Origin: JBBQFI01 sp038237805
GTDB taxonomy: Bacteria > Verrucomicrobiota > Verrucomicrobiia > Chthoniobacterales > UBA10450
Direction of reading: 5' to 3'
Assembly (NCBI GenBank): GCA_038237805.1
Contig: JBBRYI010000001.1
Coordinates: 310,001 to 374,000 of the forward strand
Length of the DNA stretch: 64,000 bases
The position numbers and the translations under genes are program-made. The notes under the pieces were generated by a model. It saw nothing but the letters and a program-made list of their open reading frames with translations. It was not told the DNA's origin and did no database searches. Below, in pieces: positions 52,367 to 61,090 of this stretch (position 1 is the stretch's first letter; each line of letters opens with the position of its first letter).

Positions 52367-53480
52367 AAGTAAACTTCGGTTGCCCCGTTTGTTCTTTGCC
52401 AAGCCGTCGGAAATTGTTCCACGCGATTACGAGCGAACGGTTCCGCAGGTGCCATGGCGCGGCATGACCGTCATTGTTGCGCTCATTGTTATCGCCGCAG
52501 CGTCGATGTGGGAAATTTATGTCCGCTCCATCGGGTACGGTCCGACTCTAAACGATAACGAAGATCTCTGGGCGATGACACGCCGGCGCGTGCAACCTGA
52601 GTCTCTCGTCATCATCGGTGATTCACGCGCCTGGTTTGATCTCGATCTCGACGAGTTGGAGAAAGGATTGGGCAAGCGGCCCGTTCAACTCGCGGCACCG
52701 GGGAGTTGCGCCTACCCAGTGCTGGCAGACCTGGCCAATGACGAACGTTTCCACGGCACAATTATCTGCAGCATCTTGCCGCGTTTGTTCTTCGCGCCGC
52801 CCGGATCGCCGCCGTTAGAGCGCTCCGAAAAGACCGTTCGGCGCTATCACACACAAACTTTAGCCCAACGCGCGAGCGAGTCGCTCGCCATCCCGCTGGA
52901 GGAACATGTCGCTTTTCTGAAACAACAAGACCTCACACTCGATGAACTTCTGAGAGACTTGCCGATTCCCGATCGGCCTGGCGCACTTGTTCCGCCGCGT
53001 CTTCCACCATATTTCCAGTCGGTTGATCGGGAACGTCGCGCCCGCATGATCGAGCGGTGTGCCCAACCCGGAGAATTGCAGAGCAGGATTCGGCATCGGT
53101 GGTTCCGCCTTTTCACCCCGCCTCCGCCGCCGGCCTACATTCCGAAAGAAGCGTTCATGGCGAAAATGAAGGAGGCGATCGAAGCTCGCTTCCATGATAC
53201 GACTGGCGCGGTCGAGAAAGTTCGGGCTCGCGGTGGCAAGATCGTTTTTGTTCGTCTGCCTGTTTCGGGCGAACTCAAAGCGCTCGAAGATCGAACGACA
53301 CCGCGCAATCAAATTTGGGATCGAGTGATCAAGGACACCGGAGTTCCCGGAATTTACTTTGAAGATTTTCCCGAGCTCTCAGGTTTCAATTGCCCGGAAT
53401 GGTCGCATCTTTCCGCCGGTGACGCCGTCGAATTCAGCAAACGCCTCGTCCCGCACTTGCGTAACGCTTTACAAATGTAG
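52341..53480 (+). CDS. SGNH-like membrane-anchored partner of the MBOAT acyltransferase
   Basis: A 379-residue protein with one N-terminal membrane helix (MTVIVALIVIAAASMWEIYV) and an extracytoplasmic domain starting at SLVIIGDSRAWFDLD. The GDSR block supplies a nucleophile (S95), and a late PEWSHLSAGD supplies a His (H356), as in AlgX/AlgJ-type O-acetyltransferases. A Pro-rich loop (FTPPPPPAYIP) is present. It likely transfers the acetyl group from the MBOAT protein to a surface polysaccharide. Confidence 0.8.
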   Translation: MPSSTSNSKSKLRLPRLFFAKPSEIVPRDYERTVPQVPWRGMTVIVALIVIAAASMWEIYVRSIGYGPTLNDNEDLWAMTRRRVQPESLVIIGDSRAWFDLDLDELEKGLGKRPVQLAAPGSCAYPVLADLANDERFHGTIICSILPRLFFAPPGSPPLERSEKTVRRYHTQTLAQRASESLAIPLEEHVAFLKQQDLTLDELLRDLPIPDRPGALVPPRLPPYFQSVDRERRARMIERCAQPGELQSRIRHRWFRLFTPPPPPAYIPKEAFMAKMKEAIEARFHDTTGAVEKVRARGGKIVFVRLPVSGELKALEDRTTPRNQIWDRVIKDTGVPGIYFEDFPELSGFNCPEWSHLSAGDAVEFSKRLVPHLRNALQM

Positions 53481-53586
53481 CCGCCGTTGCCCGCCCTCGG
53501 TGTGAGTCGCTGTTTTTACGTTGCCCCAAAAAGGCAGAAGAAGTTACCATCGCGGCCTGCCCACCCTTCAGGTTGAGCAGGCTCGA

Positions 53587-54129
53587 ATGATTCAACAACA
53601 ATCTCCCATTCTGTCAGGCATTCGCGATCAGGCCACGACTACACCCGAAGGCGACAGGATTGGCTCTTTGCCGGCGGGCGTCACCACGCGCGACCTCACT
53701 ACTCATGTCGATGAGCGCGGAACGGTGTTCGAGATGTTCGATTCGCGATGGCAATGGCATGCCGATCCACTCGTCTTCGCCTACACTTTCTCGCTCCGTC
53801 CCGGAATGATCAAAGGCTGGGGCATGCACAAGTTGCATGACGATCGCTACTGCATTCTCTCGGGTGAACTTTTGCTCGTACTCTTTGATGATCGAAGCGA
53901 CTCGCCGACGCGCGGTCTCGTTGCCAAGATCGTTCTTTCGCAATATCGCCGACAGCTCATCAATATCCCGGCAGGTGTCTGGCATGCGAACCAAAACATC
54001 GGCGGCGAAGATGTCGTGGTCGTGAATTTTCCCAGCCGGCCCTACGATCACGACGAGCCGGATAAATACCGATTGCCGATCGATACGGACAAAATTCCCT
54101 ACCGGTTCGAGCAGGTGCGCGGTGGGTGA
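53587..54129 (+). CDS. RmlC-like cupin, epimerase-family protein 1
   Basis: A 180-residue double-stranded beta-helix protein related to dTDP-4-dehydrorhamnose 3,5-epimerase. It has VDERGTVFEMFDSRW, RPGMIKGWGMHKLHDDRYCILSGELLLVLFDDR and IPAGVWHANQNIGGEDVVVVNFPSRPYDHDEPDKYRLP. The His and Asp of the RmlC active site seem to be present. It pairs with a paralogue at 55192-55761. The ATG at 53587 was chosen because it starts near the conserved domain. Confidence 0.83.
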   Translation: MIQQQSPILSGIRDQATTTPEGDRIGSLPAGVTTRDLTTHVDERGTVFEMFDSRWQWHADPLVFAYTFSLRPGMIKGWGMHKLHDDRYCILSGELLLVLFDDRSDSPTRGLVAKIVLSQYRRQLINIPAGVWHANQNIGGEDVVVVNFPSRPYDHDEPDKYRLPIDTDKIPYRFEQVRGG

Positions 54130-54169
54130 AACGTAATTAAGCAAGCGGCGGGACCGCAACATCGACATC

Positions 54170-55114
54170 TCAGACATCGGTCCGAATACCCTTCGTCGCC
54201 AGGTTACGCGAAAGAATGCGTCGCATTCTCGCGCGCAACAGCAAACGCAGCGGCCAGCGTTCGCGTCCGTAAAACTCGATTGCTACCCGCACAAAAACCT
54301 TTCGCGCATGCGAACACGCGATCGCCGCTTCCCGCAGCGCGTGTTTCAATGGTTGCTTTGCGCCTTGACGAGTAAGGCGCGAAAAGCAGACGGCACTATC
54401 TAATAAGAGTTGCGCGGCGAAGCCGGAGGGATTTTTCCGCATCGCTTCAAGGGTGGCCGGCTGCGGACGCGAACCGGTTCCGCTGTAGTTTCGCCAGCGG
54501 CCAGCAGGAAATTTTACTACTCCGAGTGAACTGACGAATTCAATTCGCAGACCGGCGAGAAAAACTCGCCGCGTATAATCGTAGTCGCTACTCCAGTGTA
54601 ATTCGGCCGGATTTCTCCAGCGTCCGATTTTTTCCACAACGTCCCGGCGATGCAACCACGACGATGGCGGAAATCCATGCCGTTCGTAGGTGACGCCATT
54701 CGCGGGTGGACCGGCAAGATCGAGAATTCCATTTGGCCCAACATTCACCAAAAGATCATGGACAAAGTCAGCACCGGATTTTTCAGCGTGGGTTACAAGT
54801 GCGGACAAGTGCCACGGCAACCACAAATCATCATGCCCGAGATAAGCGATGTATCGGCCGCGCGCGCGTTGCAGTCCTTCGTTGTTAGGCCGCCATTGGT
54901 TGCCGCTGTTTTGGGCCAGGTTAAACCAGTGCAAACGCGCATCCGCGAAACTTGCCACTTCCTCTTCGCTCCCATCAGTGCAGGCGTCGCCGATAATCCA
55001 TGCTTCGAAATCCGCGAGCGTTTGCGCGATGAGACTTTGCAGCGCGCAGCGAAGCGTCGCGCGACTGTTGTAGGTTGGGATGATCACAGTCACCGCCGGA
55101 ATCTCTTCGTTCAT
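54170..55114 (-). CDS. Glycosyltransferase family 2
   Basis: A 314-residue GT-A enzyme. VTVIIPTYNSRATLRCALQSL is the nucleotide-binding start, AWIIGDACTDGSEE the next acidic strand, GRYIAYLGHDDLWLPWHLSAL the DXD-like motif. The C terminus is Arg/Leu-rich. It is on the opposite strand between the two cupin genes. It probably builds a surface glycan; donor unknown. An upstream start would add 12 residues. Confidence 0.87.
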   Translation of the reverse strand: MNEEIPAVTVIIPTYNSRATLRCALQSLIAQTLADFEAWIIGDACTDGSEEEVASFADARLHWFNLAQNSGNQWRPNNEGLQRARGRYIAYLGHDDLWLPWHLSALVTHAEKSGADFVHDLLVNVGPNGILDLAGPPANGVTYERHGFPPSSWLHRRDVVEKIGRWRNPAELHWSSDYDYTRRVFLAGLRIEFVSSLGVVKFPAGRWRNYSGTGSRPQPATLEAMRKNPSGFAAQLLLDSAVCFSRLTRQGAKQPLKHALREAAIACSHARKVFVRVAIEFYGRERWPLRLLLRARMRRILSRNLATKGIRTDV

Positions 55115-55191
55115 CCGGGGAATAATTGAAGAATCGAGATCAAACTCCAATTCCTTTCGTTTGCTTGCGAGCTCGACCAGTTATCTTTACG

Positions 55192-55761
55192 ATGAAACGC
55201 GTGAATAATCCGACACGAATCACACCGTTGGATCGTCAACAGCCGCCGGTGAAAAAGGATGTGCAAACGGTCACGCCGGAGGGCGTGTCGATTCAGCCGC
55301 TGATCGATGGCGTAATTATTCGGCCCGCGGTCACACTCTCCGACGATCGGGGAACACTTTGCGAAATTCTGAATCCCGCTTGGAACGTGCATCCCGCGCC
55401 GCTGACTTACGTATATCAATTCACTATTCGACCGGGCAAAATCAAAGGCTGGCATGTGCACCATCTTCATGATGATCGAATCTTCATTAGTCAGGGCGAG
55501 TTGCGAGTCGTGCTGTATGACGATCGCCCTAACTCACCGACTTATCGGATGATCAACGAAATTTACCGGACCGATCGACAGCGTTCGCTCATGATCATTC
55601 CCGCGTTTGTGTTCCATGCGCACCAAAATATCGGCGCTACTGATGCATTGATGATCAGCAGCCCAACGCGCACTTACAATCACGCCGACCCCGATGTTTT
55701 CCGATTACCGATCGAAAACGATTACATTCCGTACCGATTCGATGAAAAGCTCGGCTGGTAA
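55192..55761 (+). CDS. RmlC-like cupin, epimerase-family protein 2
   Basis: A 189-residue paralogue of the protein at 53587-54129, with SDDRGTLCEILNPAW, TIRPGKIKGWHVHHLHDDRIFISQGELRVVLYDDRPNSPTYRMI and IPAFVFHAHQNIGATDALMISSPTRTYNHADPDVFRLP. Here WHVHHLHDDR keeps more of the RmlC metal/substrate histidines. Both probably act on nucleotide sugars. The start at 55192 is the first ATG before the conserved domain. Confidence 0.85.
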   Translation: MKRVNNPTRITPLDRQQPPVKKDVQTVTPEGVSIQPLIDGVIIRPAVTLSDDRGTLCEILNPAWNVHPAPLTYVYQFTIRPGKIKGWHVHHLHDDRIFISQGELRVVLYDDRPNSPTYRMINEIYRTDRQRSLMIIPAFVFHAHQNIGATDALMISSPTRTYNHADPDVFRLPIENDYIPYRFDEKLGW

Positions 55762-55951
55762 GGCCACCGCCACTGATCTTCAGTCAGGGAACGTTTCGGG
55801 ACACACTCCCTAGCCGTCCGAAGTCTGACCTTAGTTTGTTAGGCACCATCGGGCGCGAGAGTGTTCCGGAGTTGGCGTTAATACCAATCCGTTTCTCGTG
55901 AATATGCTCGCTTTCGCTGGTCAGAGTTGATCTTCTTGGAAGACCTGCGCA

Positions 55952-56743
55952 ATGAGCACCATCGGAATAGTGGAAAGCCTCTGGCGTTATCCGGTCAAAA
56001 GCATGCGGGGCGAAGAGTTGAACGAAATGTTCGCAGGCTACGCGGGTGTTTATGGCGATCGCCTCTTCGCCTTTGAAAGTTCGGCTAGTCGAAAGGGATT
56101 TCCGTTTTTCACCGGACGCGAGCAACACCAGATGATTCGATACCGGCCGCGCTTTCGTGATGCAGACAAGGCCGCCCAGCCTGTGAATTGGACGGAAGCA
56201 CAGAAACTGCCCCCCGGAGCAAATCCAATTTCAGCTAGTCCCGCCGAGTTGATGATTGATGTCCAAACACCCGAAGGAAAAACCATCGCGATCGATGACC
56301 CCGCATTGATCGATAGTCTTTGCGCCGGTGTCGATGCGAAACACAACCTGACATTGCTTCGTTCGGACAAGGCCATCACCGATTGTCGTCCGTTATCGAT
56401 TTTCGCCGTGCAAACGGCAAAAAAACTCAGCGAAGAAACTGGGATCACTGTCGACAAGCGGCGCTTCCGCGCAAACGTCTATTTGGATTTAGCTTCCTCC
56501 GAAGGTTTCGCCGAAAACGAATTTGTCGGCCGGTCGTTGCGCATTGGACCGAAAGTAGTCATCTCGATTCTGGAGCGCGATCCGCGCTGCATGATGATCA
56601 CGCTCGATCCTGATACCGGAGAAAAAGAGCCGGCGTTATTGAAAAAAGTTGCACAAGCGCACAACGGCCTGGCCGGGCTTTATGGTGCCGTGCTCGTGGA
56701 AGGCACGTTGCACAAAGGCGATTCCGTTGAGTTACTAAACTAG
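55952..56743 (+). CDS. MOSC domain-containing protein
   Basis: A 263-residue protein with a MOSC N-terminal beta barrel (IVESLWRYPVKSMRGEELNEMFAGYAGVYGDRLFAFE) and a C-terminal MOSC domain (DKRRFRANVYLDL, FVGRSLRIGPKVVISILERDPRCMMITLDP). Such proteins bind molybdenum cofactor or sulfur carriers and include mARC-like reductases; the Cys expected for cofactor binding may be the one in DPRCMMI. Confidence 0.88.
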   Translation: MSTIGIVESLWRYPVKSMRGEELNEMFAGYAGVYGDRLFAFESSASRKGFPFFTGREQHQMIRYRPRFRDADKAAQPVNWTEAQKLPPGANPISASPAELMIDVQTPEGKTIAIDDPALIDSLCAGVDAKHNLTLLRSDKAITDCRPLSIFAVQTAKKLSEETGITVDKRRFRANVYLDLASSEGFAENEFVGRSLRIGPKVVISILERDPRCMMITLDPDTGEKEPALLKKVAQAHNGLAGLYGAVLVEGTLHKGDSVELLN

Positions 56744-56883
56744 GTCGCACCTTCCATCGAATCACGACTCGCTCGGCAAATTGACAGCCGCGCACACGAT
56801 TGCGAAAAAGAAAGATCACATGCTGCACCTACCCGCGAGAAAAGAGCCTAACGACAAGATAGAAATTCAGGATCCGGATTGGC

Positions 56884-57852
56884 ATGAGAGTCAGCCAAGG
56901 TGCTAACTCTGCTGATCACATTTCGCGCCGCCGCTTCATCGCTTCCGCCACCATCCTGACAGCCGCGACGTGGCTGTCTCCGCGTCGTCTCCTCGCCGAC
57001 ACAGAAAATATTGTGGCTACCGCGCGTAAACGCGCCGAGACAGCCACCCTCACCATTCAAGCCCTGCGCGGAAACGTTAGTGCATTTATGGACTCGGGCG
57101 GAAACATTGCCGTGCTATCGGGACCGGACGGCAAGCTGCTGATCGATTCCGGTTACTCCACCTCATGCGGCAAAATCACTGACGCCCTCGCTAAAATCAG
57201 TTCAGAGCCGATCAAACATCTCGTGAACACGCACTGGCATTTCGATCACACCGACGGCAACGAATGGATGCATGCGGGCGGGGCCACGATCCTCGCCCAC
57301 GAGAACACGCGAAAACATCTTTCCACCGCCACGCGGGTGGAGGCTTGGAACTTCACCTTTCCGCCCTCGCCCGCGAGCGCAATTCCGTCCGAAATCTTCG
57401 GCAAGGACAAGACGTTGCACCTTAACGGTGCTACCATCGCGCTCGCATACTACGGACCCAGCCACACTGATGGCGATATTTCGGCCTACTTTGTGGAAGC
57501 CGATATCTTCCATACTGGCGACACTTGGTGGAACGGCCATTATCCGTTCATCGATTACTCCACCGGCGGCAATATCAAAGGCATGATCAAGGCGGCTGAG
57601 GCGAACCTGGCCAGGGTCACCGAAAAAACCATCGTCATTCCAGGGCACGGCAAAGTCGGCGGAAAAGCGGAAATGACTGAGTACCGCGACATGCTCGTAA
57701 CAATTCACGACCGCGTCGCCGCGCTGAAGAAGGAAGGCAAATCCCTTGATGAAATTATTGCCGCCAAACCGACCGCCGCCTACGACAGCAAGTGGGCTAC
57801 TTCTTTTACCACCGGCGATGTTTTTACCGGATACGTCTACGCCGGAGCCTGA
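56884..57852 (+). CDS. Tat-exported metallo-beta-lactamase-fold hydrolase
   Basis: A 322-residue protein. A twin-arginine signal (ISRRRFIASATILTAATWL) is followed by an MBL domain with THWHFDHTDG (H117, H119, D121, H122), a later GPSHTDGD, and DIFHTGDTWWNG supplying further metal ligands. It ends with VIPGHGKVGG. It is likely folded with zinc before export. Substrate unknown. A copy of GCCTAACGA lies upstream at 56847. Confidence 0.9.
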   Translation: MRVSQGANSADHISRRRFIASATILTAATWLSPRRLLADTENIVATARKRAETATLTIQALRGNVSAFMDSGGNIAVLSGPDGKLLIDSGYSTSCGKITDALAKISSEPIKHLVNTHWHFDHTDGNEWMHAGGATILAHENTRKHLSTATRVEAWNFTFPPSPASAIPSEIFGKDKTLHLNGATIALAYYGPSHTDGDISAYFVEADIFHTGDTWWNGHYPFIDYSTGGNIKGMIKAAEANLARVTEKTIVIPGHGKVGGKAEMTEYRDMLVTIHDRVAALKKEGKSLDEIIAAKPTAAYDSKWATSFTTGDVFTGYVYAGA

Positions 57853-57952
57853 GTCTTGTCGGAATCGAAAACGATCTCTCGTTAGGCAAACAAGTCTCCG
57901 CTGATTCCCTTCGCTCGGTTTTGCGCCGCGTTTATCTTGCCCAGGAAGCCGC

Positions 57953-58996
57953 ATGCCTAACGATTTTCAGCCCGAATCGTCGTCCGATCGCCCGCGTCGC
58001 CGGGTGCATTATCGCGGAAAAAACCCGCGCCGCTTCGAGGAGAAATACAAGGAACACCAACCCGAGCGTTACACCGACACGATCGCGAAAGTGCTCGCTT
58101 CCGGCAAGACGCCCGCCGGTTCGCATCGGCCGATTATGGTGGCCGAAGTCCTCGCCGTTCTCGATCCGAAGCCGGGGCAGATCGCGGTAGATTGCACACT
58201 TGGTTATGGCGGCCACGCGCAGGAAATTCTTCCGCTTCTGCAACCGGGTGGTCGATTGCTCGGTCTCGATTCGGATCCGATCGAGCTGCCGAAAACGGAG
58301 GCTCGTCTGCGCGCACTCGGCTTCGGCGCTGAGACGCTCACCGCGCATCACACCAACTTCGCCGGATTGCCGCAAGTGCTGACGCAAACCGAAATCCGCG
58401 CCGTCGATCTAGTTCTCGCCGATCTCGGCGTTTCGTCGATGCAGCTCGACGATCCCGCGCGCGGCTTTTCCCTCAAACAAGATGGCCCACTCGACCTGCG
58501 GATGAATCCGCAACGCGGCTCGCCCGCGTCAGTTCTTCTGCAAAAGCTGCGTCCGGAAAAGCTCGCCCACTTGCTCCTCGCGAACGCTGATGAATCGAAT
58601 CCCGCGCTCGGGCAATTGCTCGCCGGAAAAACATTTCCCACAACTCACGCGTTGACCGAGGCCATCCGCGCCGCCTTGCCCAAACAAAATGAAGAGGCAC
58701 GCGAACTGTCCGCGCGGCGTGTTTTCCAAGCTCTGCGCATCGCCGTGAACGACGAATTTTCCGCTCTCGAAACTTTCCTGCGCAACCTCCCGGCATGTCT
58801 GAATCCCGGTGGGCGTGTGGCCATCCTCACGTTTCACTCCGGCGAAGATCGCCGCGTCAAGAAGGCCTTCGAAGCCGCCCTCCGCGATGGCCATTACGTC
58901 GAGATCGCAAACGAGGTCGTTAGGCCGAGCGCCGAGGAACGCCGGGCCAATCCACGCGCCATTTCCGCGAAACTGCGATGGGCACACCGCGCTTGA
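57953..58996 (+). CDS. rsmH: 16S rRNA (cytosine(1402)-N4)-methyltransferase RsmH
   Basis: A 347-residue RsmH (MraW). The SAM domain shows SHRPIMVAEVL, DCTLGYGGHAQEIL, LDSDPIEL, LADLGVSSMQLDDPARGFSLKQDGPLDLRMN and TFHSGEDRRVKKAFE. The first about 55 residues are a basic, Pro/Arg-rich extension not typical of the family. rsmH normally sits in the dcw cell-division cluster after mraZ; here no division genes are adjacent. The start codon itself lies in a motif copy (ATGCCTAACGAT). Confidence 0.93.
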   Translation: MPNDFQPESSSDRPRRRVHYRGKNPRRFEEKYKEHQPERYTDTIAKVLASGKTPAGSHRPIMVAEVLAVLDPKPGQIAVDCTLGYGGHAQEILPLLQPGGRLLGLDSDPIELPKTEARLRALGFGAETLTAHHTNFAGLPQVLTQTEIRAVDLVLADLGVSSMQLDDPARGFSLKQDGPLDLRMNPQRGSPASVLLQKLRPEKLAHLLLANADESNPALGQLLAGKTFPTTHALTEAIRAALPKQNEEARELSARRVFQALRIAVNDEFSALETFLRNLPACLNPGGRVAILTFHSGEDRRVKKAFEAALRDGHYVEIANEVVRPSAEERRANPRAISAKLRWAHRA

Positions 58997-59118
58997 ATGA
59001 TTCGGATATTCGAGCGCTGACCGCCTCATCTGCGAACACTGCACAGCTAATCGCCGTTGCAAAACTTGTAACCGCTCATTGTGACCGGGTGTCGTTTATT
59101 TCGGAACCCGAACCATTG

Positions 59119-59340
59119 ATGAAAACTTCGTCTCGTTTCAGATTAAATTTAACAAGCGTGCACTTTGCGATTCTCTCTCTCGGCTGTGTATTTTTCGTCT
59201 CTGCCTGCGCTCATCACGACGATGGTTCGGACGAACACGCAGATTCGTCACAGCATCGCCATCATCACGATGGCGGGCACGGCCGTGGCGACAGCAGCTT
59301 CTTTGGCAGTCCTTCGCCCACTGCGACGCCGGGCCAGTAG
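59119..59340 (+). CDS. Small His-rich lipoprotein
   Basis: A 73-residue protein from the ATG at 59119. A hydrophobic helix ends in a lipobox (FFVSAC), then the mature part is very His-rich (AHHDDGSDEHADSSQHRHHHDGGHGRGD) and ends in a Ser/Pro/Thr tail. It probably binds divalent metal (zinc, nickel or copper) at the envelope. An upstream start would overlap rsmH and add unmatched residues. Confidence 0.7.
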   Translation: MKTSSRFRLNLTSVHFAILSLGCVFFVSACAHHDDGSDEHADSSQHRHHHDGGHGRGDSSFFGSPSPTATPGQ

Positions 59341-59403
59341 GGCGATGTTATTAAGAAATCGTGGATTCGCACGCAGCTTCGCACTCGCTGCGCGTTGTCT
59401 TTT

Positions 59404-59781
59404 CTAACTCATATCGAGTATGGAGAGAATGTTGCCCGCGGGATCTTTGAACCAGGCGATCGTCGGACCTTTGTCGCGCATGATGCCTTTCTTATCCGTT
59501 TTGATCCCGGGCAGATCGTAAGTCTCAAAACGCACGCCGCGCTTGGTCAGTTCGTCAACCGTTTGATCGACATCGTTCACTGGGAAATTTAGAATCGTAA
59601 ACGTTGCCGGAAAGTGGTTCGGCTTAGGATAGATTAGAATGTTATTACCGCCGGGCAAGCGCAGTGTTAGCACTCCGTGATCTTCTGAAACGTTCAATCC
59701 GAGCGTTTCGCCGTAAAACTCTTTCGCCTTTGCAATGTCGTTAGTTGCGAAACCACTGAATGCTTTGCTATCTCGTAACAT
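59404..59781 (-). CDS. VOC family protein (glyoxalase/bleomycin-resistance-like)
   Basis: A 125-residue vicinal-oxygen-chelate protein. It begins AFSGFATNDIAKAKEFYGETLGLNVSEDHGVLTLRLPGGNNILIYPKPNH and ends GPTIAWFKDPAGNILSILD, two beta-alpha-beta modules. Metal-binding residues are partial. It is the last gene of an ArsR-to-VOC cluster reading leftward. Confidence 0.88.
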   Translation of the reverse strand: MLRDSKAFSGFATNDIAKAKEFYGETLGLNVSEDHGVLTLRLPGGNNILIYPKPNHFPATFTILNFPVNDVDQTVDELTKRGVRFETYDLPGIKTDKKGIMRDKGPTIAWFKDPAGNILSILDMS

Positions 59782-59796
59782 CTATTGCCTCCTGCG

Positions 59797-60247
59797 TTAA
59801 TTATTTACCAAATAATTTTCCAGCTTAGCGAGCGCGCTATTCCAGCCTCCTGTGTGACCTTCGCGTGACTCTTCGTTAGGCAACCGCTCATGGATCAGGC
59901 GGAGCTGAGTGCCGCCGTCGCGGTCGGAGAGTTCGACCGTCACAATGCTGGTGTGATTCTCCCAATCTTCGTCATCATCCCATTGCCAGGTGAAAACAAT
60001 CTTCTTTCCGGATTGCAGCTCGCGGTATTCGCCACGCGCGGTCATCTTTTCGCCCTCCGAATTCGTGATCTCCCACTGATACTTTCCACCCACGCGAACA
60101 TCTGCAGTGAGCGCGTCAGCTTGCACATTCTCGGGACCAAACCATTGTTTCATTTGCGCGGGGATCGGTCCAGGCTGTGTAAACGCGATCGCGCGGCGCC
60201 TTGATGAAACGCTTGATTTCAAGCGACAGTTTTTCCGTTTGGGTCAT
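59797..60247 (-). pseudogene. SRPBCC/AHSA1 domain protein, frameshifted near the N terminus
   Basis: The true start is the ATG at 60247, preceded five bases upstream by a strong ribosome site (AAGGAG). It encodes TQTEKLSLEIKRFIKAPRDRVYTAWTDP, then one extra C in the CCCC run (plus-strand GGGG at 60160-60163) shifts the frame. The rest, AQMKQWFGPENVQADALTADVRVGGKY to the stop at 59797, is the normal AHSA1 (START-like) domain. With three C residues the protein would be about 150 residues. Lesion or sequencing error cannot be told apart. Confidence 0.8.
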
Positions 60248-60258
60248 AGGTCTCCTTC

Positions 60259-60714
60259 TTAATTGCTATCGGTATTATCGTTCTCAACAAATTTCTTGAG
60301 CGATGAGCCGATGATTTCCGTCCAGCCCGTCATGAAATTGTCGCGCGCGAACGAAGGAAGTTTCGGGAAAGTTTCCAGGCCCTCATGCGTTAGTTTCAGC
60401 CGGGTCTTGTCGCCCTCGGCGAATAATTCAAAGGTAACTAACGAATTGCCCTCGTGTCCTTCATACCGCCAGGTATACGCGAGTTTCTTTTGCGGAATCA
60501 CCTCCGTGATCTTGCAACGGTGATCATACTTCACGCCTTCGTGCTCGAAGCTGAATTCAAATTCAAAACCCACGTCAGGTTTGAATTCTTTTAGATCGAA
60601 ATACCACTGCCGCATTTGCTCCACATCGGTGAGCGCTTTCCAGACCCGCGCGACAGACGCATTGAAGGTCCGCTCGATAACAACTGCTTCCGCCAAATTA
60701 CCTTTCGTCGTCAT
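60259..60714 (-). CDS. SRPBCC/AHSA1 domain protein
   Basis: A 151-residue START-like lipid-binding-fold protein. VVIERTFNASVARVWKALTDVEQMRQWYFDL and the C-terminal HEGLETFPKLPSFARDNFMTGWTEIIGSSLKKFVE define the AHSA1 family. It is intact, unlike its paralogue downstream. Such proteins are often co-transcribed with an ArsR regulator, as here. Confidence 0.88.
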   Translation of the reverse strand: MTTKGNLAEAVVIERTFNASVARVWKALTDVEQMRQWYFDLKEFKPDVGFEFEFSFEHEGVKYDHRCKITEVIPQKKLAYTWRYEGHEGNSLVTFELFAEGDKTRLKLTHEGLETFPKLPSFARDNFMTGWTEIIGSSLKKFVENDNTDSN

Positions 60715-60719
60715 GTTGT

Positions 60720-61090
60720 TTACTTCGCCTTTGCGTCGGGTTCGATAACTCCGAAAACGTTACCAGCAGGATCATCCGCATACGCCAGCCATCCAACCTT
60801 TGGAATCGCCATCTTCAGAACGCAGATTTTTCCGCCGCGTTGCTCGATCTTCTTTATCGTCTGATCAAGAGACGCGACTGCGATCGTGTTCAGTGTGCCC
60901 GGACTTTGCCCTTCGCGCGGACGAGTGAGTCCGCCATTGATTCCACGGTTTTGTCACTGCCGGTTGTAACAAGCCAATATTCCATCGGCCCATCGAACTT
61001 GTTGAACTTCCACCCGAAAACATCCTGATAAAATGGTCGAACTGCTTCCGGGTCGTCGGTGTAAATTTCAAAATGAGTAATGCGATTCAT
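60720..61090 (-). pseudogene. VOC family protein, frameshifted
   Basis: The start MNRITHFEIYTDDPEAVRPFYQDVFGWKFNKFDGPMEYWLVTTGSDKTV is a normal VOC module. The frame then runs out at 60890. Adding one G at the GG near 60943 restores GINGGLTRPREGQSPGTLNTIAVASLDQTIKKIEQRGGKI and VGWLAYADDPAGNVFGVIEPDA to a stop at 60720, about 123 residues. It overlaps the DUF899 gene by 4 bases. Confidence 0.8.
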
